Assembly (NCBI GenBank): GCA_963682025.1
Contig: OY821519.1
Location: forward strand, 5,648,668 to 5,712,667
Source of the DNA: Cordilura impudica
Lineage: Eukaryota; Arthropoda; Insecta; Diptera; Scathophagidae
Direction of reading: 5' to 3'
Length of the DNA: 64,000 nucleotides
Shown: positions 20,391-31,168 of the stretch, in pieces
How the letters are laid out: each line of letters starts with the position of its first letter
Position numbering within the stretch: the stretch's first letter is position 1
Notes under the pieces: generated by a model
Told to the model about the DNA's origin: nothing
The model's database searches: none
What the model saw: only the letters and a program-made list of their open reading frames with translations
Made by a program: the position numbers and the translations under genes

Positions 20391-20705
20391 CCAAAAGATA
20401 TTCTGAAGAATATCCCTATTTGGTCGCGACGCTATCTAAAAGAAATTAATGAAGATATTCTAAAGAATATCCTTTTTTAAAACAAAGAAACATTAGTGAA
20501 AATTGTCTAAAGAATATCCTTTTTTTTTAAAAAAAAAAAAAAAAAAAAAGTGAAACATTAGTGAAGATATTCCAAAGAATATCCTTTTTTGAAAAAAAAT
20601 AACATTTGTTAAAATACTGAAGATATTCTAAAGAATATCCTTAAAAAAAAAAAAAAAAATATATATTTGTGAAAAATTTTAAGATATTCCGAAGAATATC
20701 ATTTT
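20391..20705 (+). repeat. Leader with six repeated GATATTC-NNNN-GAATATC palindromes
   Basis: The perfect 7-bp inverted pair GATATTC / GAATATC with a 4-base centre (TGAA, TAAA, CAAA or CGAA) occurs at 20397-20414, 20454-20471, 20566-20583, 20622-20639 and 20683-20700. A decayed one lies at about 20502-20519. Poly-A or poly-T tracts and a GAAACATTAGTGAA spacer separate them. It lies between primer site and gag, where the gypsy insulator and packaging signals lie in relatives. Function here is inference. Confidence 0.85.
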
Positions 20706-20797
20706 GAAAACAAAGAAGAAAAAAGACTAAAGAACTTATTTTTCGTTACGGTTCGAGTTTGTGAAGGAACAGTGAATTGTGTCTAAACTCCAGGGAG

Positions 20798-21928
20798 ATG
20801 CCTAAAGATACGGAGAAAACTGAAACACCACAGTTTAAACCATACTTCAACATATTACAAAGCAACGATATACTCAACACAATGACATCAACATCATCAA
20901 CAGCAACACTAACTTCTGCTCCAACACAAACATCAGCACCCACAGCAGTGCCAACAGAAACATCATCGTTGGGTCCGATTCCAATTTCTATCCTTTTGAA
21001 GGAAGTAGATAGAATAAATGTTTTCACTGGAAAAGATCGAGACTATGACATATCATCATTCATCAAGGAAGTCGAAATCTTCCTACGAATTTTTCAAGAT
21101 GGTGAAATGGAGGAATATATATACCATCGCTGCATACTTAAGAAGATACAGGGAGAAGCAGCCAATATAATTCGAGGTTTAACCGATAAATCATGGCAGA
21201 ACGTGAAAAATGAGCTATTAAAGGTGTTCGGCATCAGGGAAAGCTACACCCAACTATACCATAGAGCACTATCAACAAAAAACAATGATGTAAGTCAATT
21301 ATATAATAATTTAAAAATAATATTAGATAAGTTGAATACAAAATACGAACAAGATTCATGTAAACCATTAGAATTCAACCCAAATATAAACGAATCAATG
21401 ATTTTTCGAACTTTTGTTAATGGTATACCTCCGCATTTGGCAAGTGTTATATATAGCCGAAATATTAATACTATTCGCGAAGCATATCATTGTTTACAGG
21501 AATGCGACATGATCAGGGAAAATAATCGACATTTTAGAAATACTAATCAAAATATTAAATACACTAACCAAAATTCTACCCATAATTATTCCGAACCTCA
21601 CCAAAGGCAAAATTTTCGACAAACAAATTTTAGACCGAGTAGACAGAATTTCCCAGACCAACGGACACAAGGTTTTTCTTGTCACCAAACACAAAACTTT
21701 CCAAATTCAAATCGACAAACACAAGGTTTTGATAATCGGCAAGGGCAATATTCAAACGTAATTCGAAATTCGCAACAGTTCCGACAATCTAATCAGTCGC
21801 GACAAAATTCTGGTCAACATCGACATAATGTTGAACCGATGGAAATAGATCATATTGAACAGAGTGAAATTGTTCCGAATGAGGAAGCAAATTTTCGTTC
21901 AGCCGAAAAGAAAACGGTTTACCGATAG
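20798..21928 (+). CDS. gag: Errantivirus Gag
   Basis: 376 residues from the ATG at 20798 (MPKDTEK); upstream codons in this frame offer only TTG. A Ser/Thr/Pro-rich N-terminus comes first. A helical capsid-type region from about residue 60 includes FLRIFQDGEMEEYIYHRC. The C-terminal third is rich in Asn, Gln and Arg (RQNFRQTNFRPSRQNF) and has no CCHC zinc knuckle, as usual in errantiviruses, where the basic tail likely binds RNA. It ends with a stop at 21926-21928, inside the start of the pol frame. Confidence 0.9.
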   Translation: MPKDTEKTETPQFKPYFNILQSNDILNTMTSTSSTATLTSAPTQTSAPTAVPTETSSLGPIPISILLKEVDRINVFTGKDRDYDISSFIKEVEIFLRIFQDGEMEEYIYHRCILKKIQGEAANIIRGLTDKSWQNVKNELLKVFGIRESYTQLYHRALSTKNNDVSQLYNNLKIILDKLNTKYEQDSCKPLEFNPNINESMIFRTFVNGIPPHLASVIYSRNINTIREAYHCLQECDMIRENNRHFRNTNQNIKYTNQNSTHNYSEPHQRQNFRQTNFRPSRQNFPDQRTQGFSCHQTQNFPNSNRQTQGFDNRQGQYSNVIRNSQQFRQSNQSRQNSGQHRHNVEPMEIDHIEQSEIVPNEEANFRSAEKKTVYR

Positions 21929-24900
21929 TACAATTAACTATTGGTAATTCCAAGATAAGATGTTTGATTGATACTGGATCAACCACATCAATATTAAATT
22001 GTAATGCACTTCCTAGTTATGAACGTATAAAATTAAGAAAACCATTAACTTTCTCAACTCTGGCAAGCAAAGTAGTTATAAGTGAGGAAATTGTCACGGA
22101 AATCCCAGAAGAGTTTTCCGATAATAATTTTATGGCTTGGAAATTGTTGAAATTGACTAATAATAGATTTGATGGAATAATTGGTAATAATATATTGAAA
22201 CCTTTAGGTGCAAAAATTTGTTTAGAAGAACGGTATATTCAGATTAATGATAGAAAAATTTTTTTTACAAATTCATTTCCTTGCTATTATAACGAGATTC
22301 ATGCATTGGAATTTTTAGATGTCAATAAGGAGAACATTAAAAAACTTTTTAGAGTCGACATGAATTCCGAAGAAAAAGAGTTTCTTCGTGATCTCATAAG
22401 TAAAAATAGCGACTTGTTGTTTCATGAAGGTGATTCACTTACTCATACTCATGAGATAAGACATTCCATAATTACTACTACAGATAAACCTGTATACTCT
22501 AAAATATACAGATATCCCAAAATACATGAAGACGAAATTAACAGGCAGATCCAAGAAATGTTACAACAGAAAATAATTGTGGAAAGTAACTCTGCCTATA
22601 ATTCTCCTATCTGGGTTGTTCCAAAGAAAATGGACCAATCGGGCAGGAAGAAGTGGCGCATTGTTGTTGACTACAGAAAATTGAACGAGATAACGGTGGA
22701 CGACAAATTTCCAATACCCAATATAGAAAATATATTGGATAAATTGGGAAAATCTACTTATTTTACAACATTGGATTTAGCCAAGGGTTTTCACCAAATT
22801 CTCATGAATACAAACGATAGAAAAAAAACAGCTTTCTCGACTCCCTTGGGACATTTTGAATACAACAGGATGCCCTTTGGATTAAAAAATGCTCCAGCAA
22901 CCTTTCAACGTCTTATGAACTCGGTACTTAGAGAATATATTAATAAAATTTGCGTTGTTTATTTAGATGACATTTTAATTTTTAGTACATCATTAACAGA
23001 GCATGTACAGAGTGTCAACAAAATTTTTCAAAAATTACGAGAGCATAATCTGAAGATACAGCTCGACAAATGCGTTTTTTTGGCGAAGGAAACTGAATAC
23101 CTTGGTCATGTTCTGAGCGAGGAAGGTCTAAGACCTAACCCAAATAAAATTGATGCAATTCAGAAGCTAAAGCTTCCTGAAACAACTAAACAGATAAAAT
23201 CTTTCTTAGGAGTTACGGGGTACTACCGAAAATTTATTAAAGACTACGCAAAAGTTGCACAAGGATTAACTAAATATCTAAAGAAGAATACGAAAATTAA
23301 TCTCAACGATCCTAATTATCATGATTCCTTTGAAAAATTGAAAAAGTTGATCATTAACCCACCGATACTTAAGTATCCAGATTATTCAAAAAAATTTAAA
23401 TTAACTACTGATGCAAGTGGTTATGCTGTAGGTGCCGTATTGTCTCAGGAAAATCATCCAATTGCCTATGCAAGTAGAACATTGAATGACCACGAGAGGC
23501 ATTATGCGACTGTGGAAAAAGAATTGCTGGCTATTGTTTGGGCAGTAAACTACTTCCGTCCATATCTATATGGCAGGCAATTTGAACTATTTACGGACCA
23601 TCAACCATTGGTTTGGCTTCAATCCAAAACCAAGGGTAAAGATATAAACCAAAGACTCCAGCGTTGGCTGTTGAGGTTGGGAGAGTATGATTTTAAAATA
23701 AGTTACATCAAGGGTAAAGAGAACGTTGTAGCCGATTTTATGAGCCGTATAAATGCACCAAATGATATTGTTTTCATGGCAGATGATCAAATGAGTGTGG
23801 CTGCAACTATCCATTCTCAACAGGAAGAATTGAATGATCATTTTTTTATTTTGGACACAGTCGTTAATAGATTTGAGAAGCAAATAATACTAACTGATAA
23901 CAAAACTAATGAAACTCAAATCATTGACGGCAAACATAAAATTTTTTTAAACACTAACGATATCATAACCGGTACAATGACCGATATAATTAGAAGGAAT
24001 ATAACTATCAAGAGAAATTTGAAGATAGGTATTTACACCGAATTGTCTGATCATTTGTACAATAAAGTACAATTAAAGCTAATTGAAATATTCGGTAACT
24101 CAATAAAATTTGTCCGATGTGTTTATCACGCTAAAGATATGCTGAATGAGGATGAATTGTATAGATATATAGCAAAATACCATAAAAATGAAACAGGTCA
24201 TGCAGGAATTAACGAAAATTATTGTGGTTTGAAAACTAAAATTTATTTTAACAATCTTAAACATTTTATTCAGAAATACGTTAATAATTGTAATGTTTGC
24301 AACAAATCCAAATATGATAGGAAACCAATAACACCAAAATTTCATGTCACAGAAACACCAAAAGATGTTAATGAAATAGTACATATGGACGTATATACAA
24401 ATAAGAAACACAGTTTTTTATCTTTCATTGACAAATTTTCAAAATACGCAGTTATGTTATATTTGGAAGACAGAAATAGCTGTACAATAGTAGAGAAAAT
24501 TAGACTCTATATATCAATGAGAGGTAAACCAAACAAAGTAGTTACAGACAACGAATTCGCATCCATCAATGTAAAGAACTTTTTACGAGAGGAAAATATT
24601 ACAGTTCATTTCACCAAACCTAACAACCATACAGGAAATGCAGATATCGAAAGATTACATAGTAGCATATCAGACAAGTTTAGAACATTAGAATTTCAAC
24701 GATCAGAATTATCAGTACAAGAGCGAATGTATAAATGTGTTGAATGGTATAATAAATCCATTCACTCAACAACGATGAGCAGACCATTTGATGTAATACA
24801 AGGAACAATAGATAAAATAAAATTATATAATCGATTAAAAGACTTTAAGGATAAAATTATAACAAAAAGAAATTTGAATAGGGAACAATTTAATTATGAC

Positions 24901-25080
24901 AAACCAGAAGCATATGTGAAAAATTATAAAGCTTTAAGACATAAATACGAACCTCGTTATAGAAAACTGAAAGTAGATAATATCCACCCAACTAACATCA
25001 AACGTCCCTTTAAATTTGCAGATTCACTGGATATTACGGCTTACGATTCTAATCCTACTAATATCACCGGTAATGAATAA
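21883..25080 (+). CDS. pol: Errantivirus Pol (protease, RT, RNase H, integrase)
   Basis: Open in the -1 frame relative to gag from 21883, overlapping gag by 46 nt; probably made by -1 frameshifting. Protease has LIDTGSTTS (Asp codon at 21970). Reverse transcriptase has LDLAKGFHQI and YLDD (22960-22971). RNase H begins at TTDASGYAVGAVLS (Asp at 23410). Integrase has an HHCC finger (His at about 24181 and 24199, Cys near 24291 and 24300) and catalytic Asp 24388, Asp 24547 and Glu 24649. No frameshift or stop was seen. The stop at 25078-25080 overlaps the env frame. Confidence 0.93.
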   Translation, partial: GSKFSFSRKENGLPIVQLTIGNSKIRCLIDTGSTTSILNCNALPSYERIKLRKPLTFSTLASKVVISEEIVTEIPEEFSDNNFMAWKLLKLTNNRFDGIIGNNILKPLGAKICLEERYIQINDRKIFFTNSFPCYYNEIHALEFLDVNKENIKKLFRVDMNSEEKEFLRDLISKNSDLLFHEGDSLTHTHEIRHSIITTTDKPVYSKIYRYPKIHEDEINRQIQEMLQQKIIVESNSAYNSPIWVVPKKMDQSGRKKWRIVVDYRKLNEITVDDKFPIPNIENILDKLGKSTYFTTLDLAKGFHQILMNTNDRKKTAFSTPLGHFEYNRMPFGLKNAPATFQRLMNSVLREYINKICVVYLDDILIFSTSLTEHVQSVNKIFQKLREHNLKIQLDKCVFLAKETEYLGHVLSEEGLRPNPNKIDAIQKLKLPETTKQIKSFLGVTGYYRKFIKDYAKVAQGLTKYLKKNTKINLNDPNYHDSFEKLKKLIINPPILKYPDYSKKFKLTTDASGYAVGAVLSQENHPIAYASRTLNDHERHYATVEKELLAIVWAVNYFRPYLYGRQFELFTDHQPLVWLQSKTKGKDINQRLQRWLLRLGEYDFKISYIKGKENVVADFMSRINAPNDIVFMADDQMSVAATIHSQQEELNDHFFILDTVVNRFEKQIILTDNKTNETQIIDGKHKIFLNTNDIITGTMTDIIRRNITIKRNLKIGIYTELSDHLYNKVQLKLIEIFGNSIKFVRCVYHAKDMLNEDELYRYIAKYHKNETGHAGINENYCGLKTKIYFNNLKHFIQKYVNNCNVCNKSKYDRKPITPKFHVTETPKDVNEIVHMDVYTNKKHSFLSFIDKFSKYAVMLYLEDRNSCTIVEKIRLYISMRGKPNKVVTDNEFASINVKNFLREENITVHFTKPNNHTGNADIERLHSSISDKFRTLEFQRSELSVQERMYKCVEWYNKSIHSTTMSRPFDVIQGTIDKIKLYNRLKDFKDKIITKRNLNREQFNYDKPEAYVKNYKALRHKYEPRYRKLKVDNIHPTNIKRPFKFADSLDITAYDSNPTNITGNE
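21889..21895 (+). promoter_or_regulatory. Candidate -1 frameshift heptamer A_AAT_TTT
   Basis: AAATTTT lies in the gag frame as gcA AAT TTT, the X_XXY_YYZ form. It is 6 nt inside the 46-nt gag/pol overlap and upstream of the gag stop. A downstream stimulatory structure was not identified. Confidence 0.7.
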
Positions 25081-26554
25081 CTTATTGATTCAACCTATAA
25101 ATGAAGGCAACAGTGGATATACGGAAATTAAGTTGGACAATGTAACAATGGTCGAAGCATATACAACGATAGTTCACACCATTTATCTAAGTGAAATCCA
25201 GGAAATAATTAGCCACATTGAAAATAGTATACAGCAGTCTAACATAAATAAACAAGTCTTACAAGCTCAGCTTAACAGGGTTATAATAAAGTTTCGTACT
25301 CTACAATTGAATAGAGGTAAAAGAGGTTTAGCTAATGTTTTGGGATCAGGTCTGAAATGGATGGCAGGAACTATGGACGAAGAAGATGGGGAAACAATAC
25401 AGAATCATTTACAAATTATAGATAACAATAATCATAATATAATAGAAACCGCAAACAAACAAATAAAAATTACAAATCATTTCAATGAAACACTAACTAA
25501 CTTAAAACACACTATTGAATCGGATAGAGATATTATTCTGGCAAAAATCAATTCAATAGACAAAAATAACTTAGATATTTTTTCACACATTTTTTATCTT
25601 GATTTGGTGCTAAAGATTAAAACATTGGACGAACAGATTGAGCATATACAAGATAATATTATTGCAGCTAACCACAATCTTATGACTAACAATATACTAA
25701 CACCAGAGGAAATTAATGATTTAAATATTGATTTCAATAAATTACAACAAATACAATTAACAGTTGCTAAATACCGGAATGAACAAATTGTATTTTTTAT
25801 AAAGATACCACTAAATATTATTACAGTCCCAAAATCATTGATTATGCCAATTAAAAACAAGGAAGGTTTTGAATTAGATATAAGAATACAAGAAATTGTT
25901 ATTATCAATAATACTGTTTACAATTACAATAACGAACAAAATATTTCCAATCTAAAAAAATCAAACCTATGTATTTTTAGTAATAAGCAAAAGTGTTACA
26001 AAATTCTCAATAATAAAGAAGAAATTTTAGAGGTTGAACAGGGAATGGTGCTTCTAAAGAATGTAAATGGTGCAAAGGTAGAAAGTAACTGCGACAGCAG
26101 GAAATTAGTTTTAAGTGGAAATCAACTTCTTACATTTAATGATTGCAAAATAAAAATTGATGGCAATATTTATGAAAATAAACAAAAAGAATATAAAACC
26201 AGTTTTGCATTATCACCAAATTTAAATTTAAATAATATGGAAACAACCATTTCTTTGGATCAAATAGCTATAAATGAAGTGGAACATATAAAAACCATAG
26301 AAGAATTGAAATATCATAAAGCAATACATTTTAATTCAATAATTGGTAATTATTTTCTAACTATCTGTATTGCAATTATATGTTTAACTTTTATAATCAT
26401 AATTTATAAGAAATACAAAAAATCTCTTAAGAAAATCCAGGAGAATTTTCAATCTAAGGAGGGAGGAGTTAAGTCCAATGGAACACTGAACTCAACAGAT
26501 TCCATCGAACTTGAAAACCCTATATCTAGCATAAGAATAAATTACCAAGAATAA
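25010..26554 (+). CDS. env: Errantivirus envelope protein (Env), spliced product expected
   Basis: The frame is open through 26554. The first ATG in it is at 25073, but an uncharged leucine/isoleucine-rich segment just upstream (25028-25072) looks like a signal peptide. Env is therefore probably made from a spliced RNA joined near the acceptor-like TTTAAATTTGCAG ending at 25021. A furin-type site RGKR (25312-25323) is followed by a glycine-containing hydrophobic segment, as in the insect F-like envelope family. A membrane span lies at about 26338-26406, followed by a short basic tail. The last 29 or so codons lie inside the 3' LTR (from 26467). The frame is intact. Placement within the F-like family is by motif, and fusogenic activity is not shown. 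Confidence 0.88.
   Translation, partial: LNLQIHWILRLTILILLISPVMNNLLIQPINEGNSGYTEIKLDNVTMVEAYTTIVHTIYLSEIQEIISHIENSIQQSNINKQVLQAQLNRVIIKFRTLQLNRGKRGLANVLGSGLKWMAGTMDEEDGETIQNHLQIIDNNNHNIIETANKQIKITNHFNETLTNLKHTIESDRDIILAKINSIDKNNLDIFSHIFYLDLVLKIKTLDEQIEHIQDNIIAANHNLMTNNILTPEEINDLNIDFNKLQQIQLTVAKYRNEQIVFFIKIPLNIITVPKSLIMPIKNKEGFELDIRIQEIVIINNTVYNYNNEQNISNLKKSNLCIFSNKQKCYKILNNKEEILEVEQGMVLLKNVNGAKVESNCDSRKLVLSGNQLLTFNDCKIKIDGNIYENKQKEYKTSFALSPNLNLNNMETTISLDQIAINEVEHIKTIEELKYHKAIHFNSIIGNYFLTICIAIICLTFIIIIYKKYKKSLKKIQENFQSKEGGVKSNGTLNSTDSIELENPISSIRINYQE
26456..26466 (+). promoter_or_regulatory. Errantivirus polypurine tract
   Basis: AAGGAGGGAGG ends exactly where the 3' LTR begins (AGTTAAG). It is also coding sequence of env. 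Confidence 0.8.
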
Positions 26555-27149
26555 AATAAATACCATATTATTAAAATTATAATTTTTCATAACTAGAACA
26601 AAGTGTTAATAAACTTTGTATTAATAAAATTGTTTACTCAATAATTATTTCAGTTCATCATTTAAAATGAAATAAATGTCAAACTAACAGAATTATAATT
26701 TTAAACGAAAACAAAGTGTTAATAAACTTTCATATGGAAACTTACTTCATTCATTGAAACTTGATACCTTTGTTTTCGTCATTAAACTAGAACAAAGAGT
26801 TAATAAACTTTGTATTGAAATTTTGTTTATTCATTTCAATCATTTAAAATAAAATAAATGTCAAATCACCAAAATTACAGTTTCAAAACGAAAACAAAGT
26901 GTCGATAAACTTTCGTATGAAAAACTCACTTTGTTTTCGTCATTTACTTCCTACAAAATACAATATTGTTTTATGACCAACCAATTAAACGTTCTATAAA
27001 AGAAACCAATAGCATAAGCATATTTTTTTATTGAATATTTATAGTTTTAGATTAAGAATATTTTTGTATAAAAATATAGCAAACAATAAAGTAAAGAGCA
27101 GTTCATATTAACATTCCAACCAAATGTATTCGTGGACTTTCATTTAACT
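26467..27149 (+). repeat. Errantivirus 3' LTR
   Basis: 683 bp, same length as the 5' copy with one difference seen (near 26588). It encodes the env C-terminus and is followed by the duplication CGCG at 27150-27153. Confidence 0.93.
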
Positions 27150-27153
27150 CGCG

Positions 27154-27620
27154 CACTAATCTTATTCCGCCCATTTTTTATCTGACTACTCACATTAATA
27201 TCTGATGGACTCGAACAAACTGTCAGGACTTTGTGGGATCAGTCCCAATGCTCTCACTACTACAGTATTCCATACATATGACATTTATTTTTTATTTTTT
27301 TTTTTTTATGAGGGGGATAATGCCCATTTTTCTTATCCTGCCCATTTTTTGTCCAACTTCACGCATTAAAAATAGATGATCTCAGATAAATTTGCAAAAC
27401 TATCTCTTTTATAGTGCTCGATAGATATGATATTAAATAATAACTTTGTAGCGGAGGCGCCACGCCCACTTATCGGATCCCACCCCCTATCATAGTACTC
27501 AATATATGATGTTTAAAATTCACTTTGTATGATATGTGCCGCGCCCACTAAAATCCAAAAAAAAATTAAGGCCTACAGTTCCTTTTATATAAAAAGCAAG
27601 ACTCAGGAAGATCAGTCTAA
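27154..27620 (-). repeat. Dispersed repeat family H, copy 2 (inverted), right piece
   Basis: The reverse complement runs through CGAGTCCATCAGATATTAATG, GTGAGTAGTC and the GGGCGTGGC-type boxes, matching 49660-49711 and 33100-33130. It is the remainder of the repeat split by the two retroelements. Confidence 0.8.
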
Positions 27621-30055
27621 TGTTTGTCCTCCTATAAAATATAAACCAACAAATATAAATACTTTCGCTTTATATATATGTATATAGGTTATGTGTATGT
27701 ATTGCATTATATACTTTTTAAGCCATATTATTATTTTTTTTTTTCAATCCATAACCTACTTCATATTGATAATCTATTTGTAGACTAAAAAAAGTGTTAA
27801 CTGTGCTGACAATACATTCGTTAAAATTGTTGTCTTTATACATTTCCGTATAGAATAAGTTCTTTTGTCTCTCACATGGTTGGTAGTCTAGTCACACCTT
27901 TCAATTTCTTTTCTATATCTTAAAATATCTTGTGATTTTATTATCAGGCCATTTAGATAAAAGGTAACTGTTTATAGACTAAGGATTACGTTGGCCTACT
28001 TTTCTAAGAAAAAAGTATATAAAACTTTGAATTATAGTAAAAAAAAAAGACTTTTTATACTTGTACATGTACAAATACAACAACCTTTAAAATAACTGCT
28101 TTCTATGTCTCTAATAGAGGACACATTACTTTTGGAATGTATTTTGTTAACTAAAATGATTGTGTTTTAATGATAAGTGCAGAAGGTAGTGAAATAAGGA
28201 AAAACTTCATTCTGTCTTTGAAATGATGTTTATACTGATAATAAAACTGTTGAAGATATTAGGAGACTTAGCTATAAAAAAGTGCAATTGATTGGTTGAA
28301 GGCAAGATTTTTACATGGCATAAGTTGCTGTCACAAAATCAATATTTAATATTTAAAAGCAAATTTTATATTTCTTTTTTTAAGACTTTTTAAGGTTTAA
28401 TAAATGTTATAAAAAAAATTCTTGAATTATAAGTCTTAGCATGGTTTTGTTCAACTGAAATAAAAAATGTTGCATTGAAAAGAATAATTCGCTTTGAAGC
28501 GAACGATATAATAGATCAATGGTTATCAAGAATAACGCAGCACCTACTTAGCTACAAAAGAATATAAAACTAAACCTCAATTTTCAATGAAATCTCGGCT
28601 ATTTCTTGACATTCCCCATCAAACCGTGAATATTTTTAATTCTTAACTCTCCAACATTTTTATTTAAGTTTTACTTCATTGAGTTTTTGTATGTGATAAA
28701 TTGTTTTTTGTTATCCAATATTAAATAAATCCACTTAATAATGGAAGCAATTAAGCTCTGAAGCCCACCTGTAGTTAAAACTTTATTGGATACTTCTGGT
28801 AGCTTGGGAATGACGCTAATCATTTCGGCTTCTTCGGTTTTTCATATTTGCATTTTGGGGATACAATTCCCTAGTTGGACGAAACATAATAATGTATAAT
28901 GCAATTCTTACAACGTAAAGTAATTAGGTGTTCAAGCACATGATCGTATGGGCTTATTCGGATACATATTCCTAACTTTATCCGAAACAGTTGAAACTGT
29001 AACTAAATAGCTAATATACCTTTTTTAAGAAACATATTTGACAATGATGTTGCTTCGTACACAAATTGTCAGATAAACAGAATTTGTTTTATTTTAATTA
29101 TCAGATTATTTCACATAATTATAAATATCATACCTTAACCTGATGTTTTTTTTTTGGATTTCAAATAAAAAAAAATATTCCACTAAAATTTGAAAAAAAA
29201 ATTATTGAACAATAAACGTGGTAAAAAAAAATTTTATAATTAATTAAGTTAATTAGATTACTCCACATCTAAAGTCAAGAAACTACAATTCATTTGAGAA
29301 GCATATGTCCTTTTCAATGACGGTCGACTTCGTACTTAATTAGTAATCAGTCATGCAGCCAAAAACTGGTGTCATCAAGGAACTGAGATGTCAACAATAA
29401 AAAAATGATTTTGCCCACTTTTCAACAATGTTGATATTCACCTTACTTAGCTGGACAAAGTAGTCTACAGGTTTTGCCAACAAAGTTGTCTAAGAATAAC
29501 AAATATCATCGGAGACTGTCAATGGTATGCATTTTGCAGCAATAGCACACCAAGAATTTGAAGTTTTGAATTTGGAGTGGAATATGCAGTCCCTTAAGGA
29601 AATTGTTTGTGGTAATGAAAATTATTTTGCTTCGACGGTTAAAAATGTGGGCGTTGTTCTCTACGTGAGTTGTAATATTTCAAACCATCTGAATTGTTAA
29701 CAAATTTATTTTGTGTTAGGAAACCATTGCAAAAATATTTTCCCGAGATTTTGATTGCAGTGAAACAACTGAATCACATCAACTGATGTTCTGCTTTTGT
29801 CAGGCATCTGAAATTGACATATATTTATAAAAAGAAGAAACAATTTTTATAAGAACTTCTGAAGTTACTAAGAGGAAAGCTAACGAAGCAAAGCCGATGA
29901 CAGAAAATACATTTCAAAAGAATATTTGAATTCAAATTGCACTTGCAAATACACTTTACTGATTAGACAATTTTTAAGTCTTTTATTTTTATTTGCTCTA
30001 AATTTCGACAATTTTAATAGTGTGTTCCACTTCCGTTACCGTTAAAAGGAAATAA
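27621..30055. other. AT-rich stretch without recognisable gene
   Basis: No coding region, RNA gene or transposon end recognised. All open frames are short and low in complexity. Confidence 0.45.
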
Positions 30056-30253
30056 AAAAAGTCATGTGAGTCCGAGCAGCGGGATATGTATAAATATCTA
30101 ATAAATAAAGAGTTTTTAAGGCACTTTTATAAAATCAAACAGAAAACGCCATCTATATATCACTTATAGCAATCAATTGCAAGGGATCTGCGAATATAAA
30201 AATATTTTTTATTATTTATTATTTCAACCGGTTAATTTTTAATTTTTCGTTTT

Positions 30254-30961
30254 TATACCCTACACCACTATGTGGTTTGGGTGTAATGACTTTGTGCTGC
30301 TGTTTGTAACAACCAAAAATATTTGACCTAGACCCATCTTTAATTATACCGATCGACTCAGAATCACTTTTTGAGTCGAAATAGCAATGTCCGTCCGTCC
30401 CTGTGTGTGTGTGTGGTATATAAGCTTTTATCGGCCGTGGGGTGAACGGTATTGAAATTGGTGAGAATCGGTCTATGTTCAGACCTAGTCCCCATACAAA
30501 TGACCCCTATGAAATCGACATAAATTGCCATAAGTTCAAAATTATCATATAGGTCTCAGTCAAATTGGGTTTGTTTGTGTTTATTACATCCATTAATAAG
30601 TAGTTCAAAAATAATCATTCTAGGAAAATTCTTAGTCATAGGCCCCATATAGAGCTGCTTCCCGATCTTCACTTCAAAAAACAAAAATATTGCACTGATT
30701 CTTGTCAAATTTTGTTTGTATAGATTTTTGCAAAATACAAGAGACTTTACCAAACATGGTCAGGATCGGTCCATTTTTGGGCCTAGTCCCCATATAGATA
30801 TAGCATCCGATATGAAATTTTTCATATCTGTAGCCGAAAAATTAATAAAAATCCCACTCAAATTTGGTTTATGCTTACTTTCTATATCCAGTTAGTTGGG
30901 CCTGAGAGATAGGGCCTCTAAACGCATGGTATAGGGTGTCGTATAGTCGGTCCTACTTGTT
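30254..30961 (+). repeat. Dispersed repeat family T, copy 1
   Basis: Begins TATACCCTACACCACTATG, contains GACTTTGTGCTGCTGTTTGT and a short GTCC run, and ends CATGGTATAGGGTG then CTACTTGTT. The 3' palindrome of copies 2 and 3 is half deleted. It has no coding capacity; open frames over it are spurious. Confidence 0.8.
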
Positions 30962-31168
30962 TATTTTTAATTTTTCGGTTTTCATTTTTCATTTTTCAGT
31001 TTTTATTTTTAATTTTTCAGTTTTCGTTTCGCATTTTTTATTTTTCACTTCTTATTTTTCCTTTTTCATTTTTATTTTTCATTTTTAATTTTTCATTTTT
31101 AATTTTTCATTTTTACCTTTAATTTTTCATTTTCAATTTATAATTTTTTGTTTTTCATTTTTCATTTT

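Larger units (their letters stand above)
19688..27149 (+). mobile_element. Complete errantivirus (Ty3/gypsy insect endogenous retrovirus) with env
   Basis: 7462 bp between 4-bp duplications CGCG (19684-19687 and 27150-27153). Both LTRs start AGTTAA and end TTAACT, the inverted ends typical of the 17.6/297/ZAM group. Order: LTR, tRNA-Ser-type primer site, repetitive leader, gag, pol (-1 frame), env, polypurine tract, LTR. All three genes are open. The CGCG target is known for the ZAM group, so I would place the element near ZAM, pending a pol tree. One base difference between LTRs was seen (A at about 19809, C at about 26588), so it is young. In other errantiviruses env can permit cell-to-cell passage; whether it works here is not known from the sequence. 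Confidence 0.95.

Noticed and set aside
20397..20700. Heat-shock-element array in the errantivirus leader
   Set aside because: The TTC and GAA half-sites are separated by 4 bases, not the 2 required for a tail-to-tail heat-shock element.
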